Below are positions 6,646 through 15,150 of a DNA stretch of 64,000 nucleotides, one piece after another. Source of the DNA: Deltaproteobacteria bacterium (GTDB taxonomy: Bacteria; Myxococcota_A; UBA796; GCA-2862545); the NCBI GenBank assembly GCA_006226595.1, contig SBGP01000106.1, positions 124,001 through 188,000 on the forward strand. Reading direction: 5' to 3'. Each line of letters starts with the position of its first letter. The first letter of the stretch is position 1. The position numbers were made by a program, and so were the translations under genes. The notes under the pieces were generated by a model. It saw only the letters and a program-made list of their open reading frames with translations. It was not told the DNA's origin and searched no databases.

Positions 6646-9165
6646 ATGCCTCGCCTGTCGCTGCTGCTGCTCCTCGCTGTCGGGCCCGCTCTCGCGGCGC
6701 CGCCGAATCCCTACCAGCGGGCGACGGGGCTCATCGACCGGCTGTACTTCTACCCGACGCTGATCCACGCTGGAAACCTGCTCCACGGCGCCGCCGACGA
6801 GCTCGCCGACGACGTGGACTGGCTGCTCGTGGACAAGCCCGACGAGTCGACGGTCGTGCTGCGCTACGGCGAAGAACAGGTGCTCGGCACGGTCCGCGTC
6901 GACGAGATGGACCAGCTGCCCGATGCGCTCTCCGCGCTCGAGGCCCTGGTCCGCGACTCCGGGCACCCGCTCGACGAGGACGAGGACCTGCGGCTGTCCA
7001 TCCTCGATGGCGCGACCCAGGCGCTCGATCGCTACTCCCGCGTGCTCTCGGGCGACTCGCTCAGCCGCTTCGACGTGCGGCTCAAGGGCACCATCGTCGG
7101 CATCGGCTGCAACCTGCGCATCGTCGACGACGTGCCGGAGATCACCGGGGTGACGGCAGGCGGCCCCGCGGACCGGGCGGGCCTCGAGGTGGGCGACCTG
7201 CTGCGGGCCATCGACGGCGTGTCGACCACCAACATGCCGCTCGGCGAGGTCACGCGACGCATTCGCGGGGAGCGCGGCACCGAGGTGAAGCTGTCGCTGT
7301 CCCGCGGCGGCGAGACCGTCGCGCTGGCGATGAACCGCGAAGAGGTCGTCGTGCCCAACGTCGAGCATGCGGTGCTCGACGACGGCGTCGGCTACATCCG
7401 CATCGGACACTTCAGCCAGCGGACCGTCCAGAACTTGCAGGAAGCGCTGGAGGCGCTGCGGCTCGACGGCGCTCTCGACAAGGGCCTGGTGCTCGACCTC
7501 CGTGGCAACACGGGGGGATCGCTGCGCCATGCGGCGCGGTCGGCGGATCAGTTCCTGCTCGATGGCCTGCTCGTGCGGACGGCGGGCCCCGACGGCAAGG
7601 CGGTGCACAACCTCCAGGCGCGCATGGACGCGGTGGACGCGGGTGACGAGCCCGACGTGCCCCTGATCCTGCTCACCGATGAGCGCACGGCCTCGGGCTC
7701 GGAGATCCTGGCCGGCGCTCTGGTCGAACACGGACGCGCGGCCCTCGTCGGCACGCGCACCTACGGCAAGGGCACGGTCCAGAAACTCTACCCACTGGGG
7801 GAGGGGGCAAGTCTCAAGCTCACGGTGGCCGAGTACGTGCTCGAGAACGAGCGGCGCATCGCCTACAACGGGCTGGTGGCCGACGTGGTCGTCGGCGACA
7901 TCTGGCTCGGCGAGCGGGGCGCCCTGTGGCGCGACGGCTGGTCCGAGCAGCACGAGAAGGTGCCCTTCGACCAGGTGCTGCCCGCCGTTCGCGAGGACGA
8001 AGCGTGGCGTGGTGTCGACGACGGCATCGATGTGGCGCGCGAGCTCGCGCGTCGTGCGGTCCTGCTCGCGGAGGGCGCCACGCGGCAGTCGGTGGTCGAC
8101 GCGCTCGGTGTCGTCGCCGGAGAGATGCGCACGCACCAGGAGGCGCACCTCGAGGAGGCGCTGGCCGCCCGCGACATCGACTGGACGGTGCCCGCCGACG
8201 TCCCCGAGGACGCGGCGCTCGATGCCGAGGTCGCGGTGCGGGTCGAGCCCGCCGGCCCCGACGAGGTGTGGGTGATCGCCGAGGTCGCGAACCACGGGGC
8301 CGCACTCGGGCAGGTGCTCGTCGAGCTCAACAGCATGGCCTTCTCGGGCTGGGATGGGCTGCGTGTGCCCATCGGCCGCATCGAGTCTGGCGCTACCGGC
8401 ATCGGGCGGGTTCGCGTCGACTTCCGCGCGGGCATCTTCCCTCGCGAAGACGACGTCGACTTCCGGGTTCGCGCCGCCGGCTACGAGGCCGTTGGCGCGG
8501 GCTCCGGCACCCTCGCGCTGTCGACCTCGCCCACGCCCGATCTCGCGGTGCATGCACGCTTCGTGGCCGGCGAGCAGCCCAAGGTCGCGGTGGTGCTCGA
8601 GAATCGCGGAAGAGAGCCGGTCGAGGGCCTCGAGGTGTACTTCCGCTCACCCGGCGACCTCGATGTCGAGCTCGTCGACCGCGCGGTGCGCGTGGACCTG
8701 CCGCCGCGAAGCTCGACGCCCGTGGACCTGCGGCTCTCGCTCGGGGCCGAGGCGCCCACCGACGAGCTGCCGCTGCTGCTCATCGCCGAGAACGAGCGCT
8801 ACGGCGACCTGTTCGAGGAGACGGTGGACCTCACCCTCGACGGTCAGGGCCTGCGCCTGCAGCACCCGGCGGTCCGTCCCCGGAACCCGCCGCTGTCCGC
8901 GCCCGTGGGGCCGCTTCAGCTCGCGTGGGACGCCAGCGACGACAGCGCCGTCGACCATGTGGTGGTCTACGTCAACGGCGAGAAGACCCAGTGGGTGCCC
9001 GGTCAGGGACCCAAGGTCGCGTTTCGCACGCCCGTCGAGATCTTGCCGGGGGCGAACCGCGTGGTCGTGCTCGTCACTGACGACCAGGGCCTGTGGAGCC
9101 GTCGCCAGGTGGTGATCCGCGGCGAGAGTCCGGGCGTCGCGGATGGCTCGGTGACTACCGACTGA
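6646..9165 (+). CDS. Exported S41-family C-terminal processing peptidase with PDZ domain and long C-terminal extension
   Basis: An 839-aa protein with a signal peptide (MPRLSLLLLL...ALA). A PDZ domain (about residues 140-230, with VTAGGPADRAGLEVGD and VKLSLSRGG) is followed by the S41 catalytic domain. The Ser/Lys dyad is Ser350 (ERTASGSEI) and Lys375 (YGKGTVQ), 25 residues apart as in CtpA/D1 proteases. The final 310 or so residues form beta-rich repeats of CARDB-like character (NHGAALGQVLVEL, VVLENRGREPVEGLEVYF, then an Ig-like segment). These are unusual for the family, which normally ends soon after the protease domain. It is probably a periplasmic protease cleaving C-terminal tails. It is divergent to lgt and ends at a bidirectional hairpin. 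Confidence 0.88.
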   Translation: MPRLSLLLLLAVGPALAAPPNPYQRATGLIDRLYFYPTLIHAGNLLHGAADELADDVDWLLVDKPDESTVVLRYGEEQVLGTVRVDEMDQLPDALSALEALVRDSGHPLDEDEDLRLSILDGATQALDRYSRVLSGDSLSRFDVRLKGTIVGIGCNLRIVDDVPEITGVTAGGPADRAGLEVGDLLRAIDGVSTTNMPLGEVTRRIRGERGTEVKLSLSRGGETVALAMNREEVVVPNVEHAVLDDGVGYIRIGHFSQRTVQNLQEALEALRLDGALDKGLVLDLRGNTGGSLRHAARSADQFLLDGLLVRTAGPDGKAVHNLQARMDAVDAGDEPDVPLILLTDERTASGSEILAGALVEHGRAALVGTRTYGKGTVQKLYPLGEGASLKLTVAEYVLENERRIAYNGLVADVVVGDIWLGERGALWRDGWSEQHEKVPFDQVLPAVREDEAWRGVDDGIDVARELARRAVLLAEGATRQSVVDALGVVAGEMRTHQEAHLEEALAARDIDWTVPADVPEDAALDAEVAVRVEPAGPDEVWVIAEVANHGAALGQVLVELNSMAFSGWDGLRVPIGRIESGATGIGRVRVDFRAGIFPREDDVDFRVRAAGYEAVGAGSGTLALSTSPTPDLAVHARFVAGEQPKVAVVLENRGREPVEGLEVYFRSPGDLDVELVDRAVRVDLPPRSSTPVDLRLSLGAEAPTDELPLLLIAENERYGDLFEETVDLTLDGQGLRLQHPAVRPRNPPLSAPVGPLQLAWDASDDSAVDHVVVYVNGEKTQWVPGQGPKVAFRTPVEILPGANRVVVLVTDDQGLWSRRQVVIRGESPGVADGSVTTD

Positions 9166-9178
9166 CCCGAAAGCACGA

Positions 9179-9209
9179 GGGCCCGCCATCGTCGAGCGAC
9201 AGCGGGCCC
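9179..9209. terminator. Bidirectional hairpin between convergent genes
   Basis: GGGCCCGC (9179-9186) pairs perfectly with GCGGGCCC (9202-9209). It lies between the stops of the S41 protease (plus) and the MopE-type lipoprotein (minus) and could serve both. Confidence 0.55.
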
Positions 9210-9229
9210 CGGGTTGGCGTGTGCGGAGC

Positions 9230-11398
9230 TTACGGCGCGAGGCCGAGGAACATCCAGGCCACGTCGTCGGCCGGCGCGTTCGTGTCCGTGTCGTGCATGG
9301 ACATGCCGACGAACACGCGCTCGGAGTCGGCGTAGATCGAGGCACCGTAGGGCTCGAGGGTGGCCGCACCCTCCATCGGGATCTCGACCGACGTGAGGTT
9401 GGTCGGGTCGCCATAGAGCATGAACAGGTCGTCGAGACCGTCGCTGCCCTGGTCCTCGGTAATCGCGACGACGTAGAGGTCGCCGTTCGGGTCGACCGCC
9501 GCCTCGATGTCACGCACGACAATGCCCGTGAAGATCGGGTAGTCCGTACCGTCGACGCGGACGTAGCTGCCGCCCGCCACATCGTCGTAGAACGCGGTCA
9601 CGCCGTTGTTCTCGTTGACCACTGCGAGCTCGAACCCATCCCAGGGCCAGCTGGTCGCCGAGCGATCCGCGGGCTCCCAGAGCTGGTTGCTGCCCGTCTT
9701 CAGGTAGTACGGGTAGGGGCCGGCGGGCTCGGTGGTCGTGGTGTCGAGGTCCGGGTGCTCGACGAAGAGCACCGTGTCGGTACCCGGATCCTGCGGGAGC
9801 AGGGTGCAAGCGGTGCCGCCGAGCGAGGTCGTGTTCGCGCCGCGCACGGTGGTGTACGAGCCGTTGATCCAGGCACCGCCGTTGTACACGAGGTACCCGG
9901 TGGCGCATGCCGCCGCGTAGATCAGGTCGCCGGTGTCGTTGGTCTGGATCTCGAGGTCGAGCGGCTCCTCGAGCCCCGAGCCCGTGGGCGCGTAGATCGA
10001 GCTCTGGAAGTTCGGGCTGACCGCGTTGTACGAGCCCGTGGTCGAGTTCCACTCGAGGTAGCGCAGCGCCAGGTACAGGTTCTCGTAGCCGTTCGACTCG
10101 CGGATCATCGAGTAGCCGACGTACAGGCGATCGTTCGTGGGGTCGGCCGCCACGTCGAGCACCGTGTTCAGCGGGTCGGTGGAGCCGAACGCGTTCCAGT
10201 TCTGCTTGGTGAACTCGGAGGCGTTGGTCGCGCCCGGGTCGAAGTACATCAGCAGGCCCGGGTAGACCTGGTTGAGCGGCTGGGTGGTCGAGTTGTCGGT
10301 CCACTCGTCGGCGGCCGCGACCATCATGTAGTGCTGACCGGACCAGGTCACGATGGGCTTGCGCGGGTTGACCCAGTCGGCCTGGGCGAACGCGAAGTCC
10401 GAGGTGTCGTCGATGCCGTTGCAGTCCTGGTCGACCTGGTCACCCACCAACTCGAGCGCGTTCGGGTGGATGTCCGGGTTGGTGTCGACGCAGTCGTTGG
10501 AGAGGACGTAGCCGTCCTCGTCCTGGTCGTAGTCGTCGGCGCCGTCACAGTTCGAGTCGATGCCGTCGTACCAGGTGTCGGGCGCGTCGGGGTACTTCTG
10601 GTCGTCGTTGTCGTCGCAGTCGTCCCACACCGCGGTGCTCAGGTCGCAGCGGTAGTCGGAGACGAAGTTGTTGAACGCCGTCAGGTTGTTCGCCTCGTCC
10701 CACATGAACCCGTCGCCGTCGCGATCGAAGTCGTTCACGCAGTCGCAGTTCGTGTCGATGCCGTCGTAGGGAATGTCCTCGGCGAGCGGGCGGTCGGGGT
10801 TGACGAGGGCGTCGGTGTCGTCGCAGTCACCCGTCTCGAGCAGTCCGGTGTACGGCGGATCGTGGGGCAGGCCGGTGTTCGGGTTCAGCGTCGGCACGAA
10901 GCCATCGCCGTCGACGTCGTAGTCCGACGCACCGTCACAGTCCGAGTCCACGCCGTCGTAGTCGACCTCGTAGTCGGAGCCGGGGAAGATCTCGCGATCG
11001 TCGTCGTTGCAGTCGAACTCGGTGGGCATGCCCGGGGGCCAGGTGCCGCCCAGCTGCTCGTACTCGGACACCGTGATGCCGGCGTAGCCGTCGCCGTCGA
11101 CGTCGATCAGGTCTTCCTGGTTCGGATCGCAGTCGTTGTCGATGCCGTCGTACGGCACCTCCGGAAGGTGCGGTCCGCGGTCGGCGGAGTTGTCGTCACA
11201 GTCCGGATCCCGTGTGAGCAGGCCAATCGAGCCGAGATCGTCGACGTCACAACTGGCGCCACCGAACTCCTGGGGCGCGCCGTCGCCATCGACGTCAATG
11301 CATGCCTTCTTGGCCTCGAGATCGGACTGGGTCACGTAGGTGCAGCCGGTCGCAAGAGCCAGGGCCACTACAATGCCGGGCCCGACGAGAATGCGCAT
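9230..11398 (-). CDS. MopE-type metal-binding-repeat lipoprotein with C-terminal propeller-like region
   Basis: A 722-aa protein with a lipoprotein signal (lipobox LATGC, Cys19) and a strong GGAGG 7 bases before the ATG. The first 340 or so residues hold several Asp/Cys-rich repeats: DVDGDG, DCDDN, YDGIDNDCD, YDGVDSDCDGA, YDGIDSNCDGADD. These match the putative metal-binding MopE motif (PF11617), named from the copper-regulated surface protein of Methylococcus, and thrombospondin type-3-like Ca sites. The remaining 380 residues are beta-rich with recurring aromatic/Gly strands, suggesting a propeller or adhesin domain. It is likely displayed on the cell surface. Ligand and metal are not determinable from sequence. 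A second, short MopE-type lipoprotein lies at 49171-49632. Confidence 0.85.
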   Translation of the reverse strand: MRILVGPGIVVALALATGCTYVTQSDLEAKKACIDVDGDGAPQEFGGASCDVDDLGSIGLLTRDPDCDDNSADRGPHLPEVPYDGIDNDCDPNQEDLIDVDGDGYAGITVSEYEQLGGTWPPGMPTEFDCNDDDREIFPGSDYEVDYDGVDSDCDGASDYDVDGDGFVPTLNPNTGLPHDPPYTGLLETGDCDDTDALVNPDRPLAEDIPYDGIDTNCDCVNDFDRDGDGFMWDEANNLTAFNNFVSDYRCDLSTAVWDDCDDNDDQKYPDAPDTWYDGIDSNCDGADDYDQDEDGYVLSNDCVDTNPDIHPNALELVGDQVDQDCNGIDDTSDFAFAQADWVNPRKPIVTWSGQHYMMVAAADEWTDNSTTQPLNQVYPGLLMYFDPGATNASEFTKQNWNAFGSTDPLNTVLDVAADPTNDRLYVGYSMIRESNGYENLYLALRYLEWNSTTGSYNAVSPNFQSSIYAPTGSGLEEPLDLEIQTNDTGDLIYAAACATGYLVYNGGAWINGSYTTVRGANTTSLGGTACTLLPQDPGTDTVLFVEHPDLDTTTTEPAGPYPYYLKTGSNQLWEPADRSATSWPWDGFELAVVNENNGVTAFYDDVAGGSYVRVDGTDYPIFTGIVVRDIEAAVDPNGDLYVVAITEDQGSDGLDDLFMLYGDPTNLTSVEIPMEGAATLEPYGASIYADSERVFVGMSMHDTDTNAPADDVAWMFLGLAP

Positions 11399-11456
11399 GG
11401 GTGTCCTCCGACGCGCAGCGTAGCATGGGAATTGGCGCTGTCGCGCCCCCCTGGGA

Positions 11457-12182
11457 TCAGGCTTCGGGACGCCGCAGGTGCAGGAAGTGTTCGACGTTGC
11501 CGGACTTGGCTCCCGCGACGCCGCAGTCCACCCCGGCGATCACCTCGAAGCCCAGGGAAGCCGCCGTTTCTCGCACCTTGGCGATGGCCTCGTCTCGGGC
11601 CTCGCCGCGCACGACGCCCCCCTTGCCGATGGCCTCGCGACCCGCCTCGAATTGCGGCTTCACGAGCAGCACCGCCTCGCCCCCCGGTCGCAGCAGGCGC
11701 TCGACGGTCGGCAGGATCAGCTCGAGGGAAATGAACGACAGGTCGCCGACGATGAGGTCGATGGGCTCGGGCAGCGCATCGAGATGCCGCGCGTTCACGC
11801 CCTCCATGACGACCACGCGCTCGTCGGTCCGCAGGCTCCACGCCAGCTGTCCACGGCCGACATCGATCGCGTAGACGCGCTTGGCGCCGCGTTCGAGCAG
11901 GACCTGGGTGAAGCCGCCCGTGCTCGAGCCGAGGTCCGCGCACACCCAGTCGGTCGGGTCGACCGCAAAGGGATCGATCGCAGAGATCAGCTTGAGGGCG
12001 CCGCGTCCCACCCAGTGGAAGTCGTCCTCGACGAGCTCGATCGGGCGATCCGGGCGCACCTGCGCCGAGGCCTTGGAAGCGACGATGCCGTCGACCTTGA
12101 CCTTGCCGTTCTCGATGAGCTCGCGGGCTCGTGCGCGCGACGCGGCCAGTCCCCGCTTCACGAGGAGCAGGTCCAGGCGCAC
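11457..12182 (-). CDS. tlyA: TlyA-family rRNA 2'-O-methyltransferase (hemolysin A family)
   Basis: A 241-aa protein with an N-terminal S4 RNA-binding domain (about 1-62, LDLLLVKRGLAASRARA) and a C-terminal FtsJ-like methyltransferase. The SAM-binding motif I is DLGSSTGGF, and the motif VGDLSFISL is typical of TlyA. Known family members 2'-O-methylate cytidines in 16S and 23S rRNA. The start is GTG at 12182. It is the last gene of the run tonB-exbB-exbD-exbD'-ispA-tlyA, 13 bases after ispA. An ispA-tlyA order is ancient and widespread (normally with dxs between them). dxs is absent here. Confidence 0.93.
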   Translation of the reverse strand: MRLDLLLVKRGLAASRARARELIENGKVKVDGIVASKASAQVRPDRPIELVEDDFHWVGRGALKLISAIDPFAVDPTDWVCADLGSSTGGFTQVLLERGAKRVYAIDVGRGQLAWSLRTDERVVVMEGVNARHLDALPEPIDLIVGDLSFISLELILPTVERLLRPGGEAVLLVKPQFEAGREAIGKGGVVRGEARDEAIAKVRETAASLGFEVIAGVDCGVAGAKSGNVEHFLHLRRPEA

Positions 12183-12195
12183 CGGCGACGGGCGA

Positions 12196-13053
12196 CTAAT
12201 GGTCTCGCTCGACCGAGAAGCGGGCGAGCGCCACGAGCATGGTCGGGTCGGCGAGGCCGTCGACCAGGGCGATCGCCTCGTCGGCGTAGGCGCGGGCGCG
12301 ACGCGAGGTCTCGGCGACGCCGAGGAGCTTGCAGAAGCTCGGCGGGCCGTCGTCGCCCGCGTCCTCTTCGGCGTCGAGTACGTCGTCCGCGAGCTGGAAG
12401 GCGAGGCCGACGAGCTCTCCGAAGCGACGCAGCTGGCCGAGGACCGGATCGTCGAGATCGCCGCCCTGATGGGCGAGTGCGGCGAGGCCCCCGGACCACG
12501 TCGCGAAGGCGATCAGTGCGCCGGTCTTGCCGGCGTGCAGGCGGACCAGCGTGTCCACGTCTTCGACGCCGCCGGTGATGTCGGCGACCTGGCCGCCGAT
12601 CATGCCGTGATGGCCGGCGGCGCGCGCGAGGGCGGTCACCGTGCGCACCCCCGCCTCGGCGGGCAGATCGCGGCAGGCGACCGCGAAGGCCTCGGTGAGC
12701 AGGGCATCGCCGACGAGGATCGCCGTGGCCTCGTCGAAGGCGATGTGCACGGTCGGCTTGCCGCGACGCTCGTCGTCGTTGTCCATGGCCGGAAGGTCGT
12801 CGTGCACCAGCGAGTAGGTGTGCACGAGCTCGATCGCCAGGGCCGGGCTCTTCGCGATCGCGAAGTCCTCACGCCCGAGCACGGCCTGGGCGGCGGCATG
12901 GCACAGCGCCGGTCGGATGCGCTTGCCACCGGTCTGCAGGGGATAGGCCAGCGGCGTCGCGAACGTCTCGGGCCAGGTCTCTGAGACGACAGCGCCGAGG
13001 CCAGAATCGACCTCGGCACGGCATCGCTCGAGCCACGCGGAAAGCGTGCTCAT
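12196..13053 (-). CDS. ispA: Polyprenyl (farnesyl/geranyl) diphosphate synthase
   Basis: A 285-aa trans-isoprenyl diphosphate synthase that condenses IPP with allylic diphosphates for isoprenoid, quinone and undecaprenol supply. GGKRIRP, the first aspartate-rich motif DDLPAMDND and the second motif FQLADDVLD are all intact. Length fits bacterial IspA (about 290-300 aa). It starts 4 bases after the ExbD-fusion stop, so it is co-translated with the TonB-system genes. Product chain length cannot be read with certainty from the sequence. Confidence 0.93.
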   Translation of the reverse strand: MSTLSAWLERCRAEVDSGLGAVVSETWPETFATPLAYPLQTGGKRIRPALCHAAAQAVLGREDFAIAKSPALAIELVHTYSLVHDDLPAMDNDDERRGKPTVHIAFDEATAILVGDALLTEAFAVACRDLPAEAGVRTVTALARAAGHHGMIGGQVADITGGVEDVDTLVRLHAGKTGALIAFATWSGGLAALAHQGGDLDDPVLGQLRRFGELVGLAFQLADDVLDAEEDAGDDGPPSFCKLLGVAETSRRARAYADEAIALVDGLADPTMLVALARFSVERDH

Positions 13054-13057
13054 GCAC

Positions 13058-13888
13058 TCACCCCGGGTTGTAGAGGATGGGGTACAGGACCGCTGCGGTG
13101 GAGAACTGCTCGGTGACCTTGAGCGGCTCGTAGCGGAGCTTGGAACTCATGACCTCGAGCGAGCAGGACTCGACCTCTTCGCTCTTCAGCGTCGAGTGGC
13201 CGACCGTGACGCTGGTCACGCTGCCGTCGGGGTAGATGTCCACCTTGTAGTTGACCATGCCCCCGAGGTCGGGGTTCGCGGCCAGCGCCTTGGTGTAGCA
13301 GGCGTTGAGCATGCCCATGACCGGCTGCAGAGCGGCGTCGGCCTTCTTGGTCGACATCGCGCCGACCGGACGCGGGGTACCGCGCTGGATGCCGCGCGGG
13401 GCCGCACCCTGGTCGTACTCGGTGACCGTGAGCGGGCCGCCTTCCTTGACCTTGGCCAGGCCGACCTTCTCGGCGCCAGCCTCGCGAGCGAGGTCCATCA
13501 TGTCGACGACGGTCTTGAACGGCACCGCCATGTCGGCGTCGATGAACACGTTCTTCTTCTCGAGCGGCACCAGGCGACGGGTGACCTCGTAGAGCATCTT
13601 CTCGCGCGCCATGCCGCGGCGGTTCAGGCCGAAGCAGATCTCCTGCTCACCGGGGCAGCGTCCGGGGGACACTTCGCGGTCGTACACCGCGATGACGAGC
13701 TGCTCGGGCGCGTCCTCCGGCGGCGGCGGCGGGTTGTCCTGGTTCGGGCCAGGCACCTTGACGCCCATCTGCTCGAGCTCCACCGGGATGGAGACCATCA
13801 TGATGATGAGCACGACGAGCACGATGTCGATGAGCGGCGTCATGTTGATGTCGCTCATCTGCTTGCTGGATCCGAGTGCGGCTCCCAT
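13058..13888 (-). CDS. ExbD/TolR-type protein fused to an AgmX/PglI-like C-terminal domain
   Basis: A 276-aa protein. The N-terminus is a classical ExbD: SDINMTPLIDIVLVVLIIMM with the proton-pathway Asp in the single membrane helix, then a periplasmic ExbD domain (about 45-165). Residues about 185-276 form an extra domain with ACYTKALAANPDLGGMVNYK, IYPDGSVTSV and a late CSLEVM. This is the pattern of the AgmX/PglI C-terminal (TonB-like) domain seen in myxobacterial gliding and transport proteins. The fusion could let one subunit both use proton flow and contact an outer partner. It sits between exbD and ispA with spacings of 8 and 4 bases. Confidence 0.85.
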   Translation of the reverse strand: MGAALGSSKQMSDINMTPLIDIVLVVLIIMMVSIPVELEQMGVKVPGPNQDNPPPPPEDAPEQLVIAVYDREVSPGRCPGEQEICFGLNRRGMAREKMLYEVTRRLVPLEKKNVFIDADMAVPFKTVVDMMDLAREAGAEKVGLAKVKEGGPLTVTEYDQGAAPRGIQRGTPRPVGAMSTKKADAALQPVMGMLNACYTKALAANPDLGGMVNYKVDIYPDGSVTSVTVGHSTLKSEEVESCSLEVMSSKLRYEPLKVTEQFSTAAVLYPILYNPG

Positions 13889-13896
13889 CGTTCGTC

Positions 13897-14352
13897 CTAC
13901 TGCTTCTTGTTGGCGGCGATGAGCAGGGTGGTCATCCGGTTCTCACCGAGGACGTCCATCCACTTGCGCACGTCGCCGTACTCGATGTCCTGATCGGCCT
14001 TGATCAGGACACCTTCGAGGTCCATCTTCTCGGAGAAGCGGGAGTTCACCATGTCCACGAGCGCCTGAGCGTCGTCGTCGGACACGGCCTCACCCGGCGC
14101 GAGCGCATCGGTGATCTGGTCTTCGTCGACCCACACGCCCTTTGCCTTGCTGATGCCGACGACCACGAACTGGCCCTTGTCCTGCATCTTCGTGGTCTGG
14201 GTGGCCTGCGGCAGGTCCACCGCGAGCCCGGACTCGAGCATCGGGGTGATGACCATGAAGACCACCAGCAGCACGAGCACGACGTCGATCAGCGGGGTGA
14301 CGTTGATGTCGGCCATCGGGCCGCCACCGCCTCCTCCTACTGCTGCTCCCAT
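13897..14352 (-). CDS. exbD: ExbD/TolR family biopolymer transport protein
   Basis: A 151-aa protein of normal ExbD length. A Gly-rich cytoplasmic start leads into [20 protein letters not shown], with the essential membrane Asp, and then a periplasmic domain ending in [16 protein letters not shown] strong GGAGG lies 5 bases before the ATG. Together with ExbB and the TonB homologue it should form a proton-driven energising complex. Two different ExbD proteins in one operon is the arrangement known for the Agl/Glt motor (AglR, AglQ, AglS) of myxobacteria, but substrate or motility use is not shown here. Confidence 0.92.
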   Translation of the reverse strand: MGAAVGGGGGGPMADINVTPLIDVVLVLLVVFMVITPMLESGLAVDLPQATQTTKMQDKGQFVVVGISKAKGVWVDEDQITDALAPGEAVSDDDAQALVDMVNSRFSEKMDLEGVLIKADQDIEYGDVRKWMDVLGENRMTTLLIAANKKQ

Positions 14353-14382
14353 CGGTTCCTCCGAAGCTGGGGGTGGTCGTGA

Positions 14383-15123
14383 CTACTTGGCGGCCGGCGC
14401 GATGCGGGCCTGGACGAGCTTGGCAGCCCAGTCCTCGAAGTCGGCCTCGGCGGACGCGAGATCCTCGGTCACCTTGTCGATCTTCATGTTGAAGTAGTTG
14501 AACAGCCACACGCCGACGACGGCCACGCCGATGCCGATACCGGTGGTGATGAGCGCCTCGGAGATACCAGCCGAGATGCTGGCGAGACCGCCGCCACCAG
14601 TGGCCATGCCCTGGAAGGCGTTGATGACGCCGAAGGTCGTGCCGAAGAGACCGACGAAGGGCGCGGTCGACGCGACGGTCGCGAGCGCGGTCATGCCCCA
14701 GTTGCGGAACTTGGACACTTCCTCGTTGATCGACTTCTCGATCGCGCGGTGCGCGTTCTGGAGGCCGTAGTCATCGACGCGCAGGCTCATCTCGGCGAGG
14801 CCGGGCTTGAGCACGGCCGCGAGGTAGGCGGCCTTGAACTCGTCGGCGCTGGCGACGGCCAGGGCACCGTTGATGTCGTTGGCCTGCAGCTTGCCGACGA
14901 TCGAGCCCGCGAGGTTCACGGAGGTCTTGGTGGACTTCCGGAACGCCAGCCAGCGCTCGATGGCGATGAGGATGGAGGCCACCATCATCAGGAGCAGGGT
15001 GACGATGACGAACCGCGCGATGAAGCCGGCGTGCTCCCACATCGCCATGAGCGTGAAGGAGGACTCGACGTCTCCCTCCCCGTTAGCGAAGGCGACAGCG
15101 GACATGAACAGCGTCAGGAGCAT
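14383..15123 (-). CDS. exbB: MotA/TolQ/ExbB proton-channel family protein
   Basis: A 246-aa inner-membrane protein. It has a short hydrophobic leader, a first membrane helix (about 34-54), a long cytoplasmic loop and two C-terminal helices containing the family hallmark TAPFVGLFGTTFGVINAF and EALITTGIGIGVAVVGV. It couples the proton gradient to ExbD/TonB movement. GGAG lies 7 bases before ATG 15123. The gene follows tonB by 27 bases and precedes exbD by 30. Confidence 0.93.
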   Translation of the reverse strand: MLLTLFMSAVAFANGEGDVESSFTLMAMWEHAGFIARFVIVTLLLMMVASILIAIERWLAFRKSTKTSVNLAGSIVGKLQANDINGALAVASADEFKAAYLAAVLKPGLAEMSLRVDDYGLQNAHRAIEKSINEEVSKFRNWGMTALATVASTAPFVGLFGTTFGVINAFQGMATGGGGLASISAGISEALITTGIGIGVAVVGVWLFNYFNMKIDKVTEDLASAEADFEDWAAKLVQARIAPAAK

Positions 15124-15150
15124 GTTGGGTCTCCGTGGAAGATGCCGCGA

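Noticed and set aside
9221-11734. 837-residue frame on the plus strand over the MopE lipoprotein
   Set aside because: Arg/Val-rich mirror of the Asp-codon repeats with no domain. The minus strand has a lipobox and MopE motifs.
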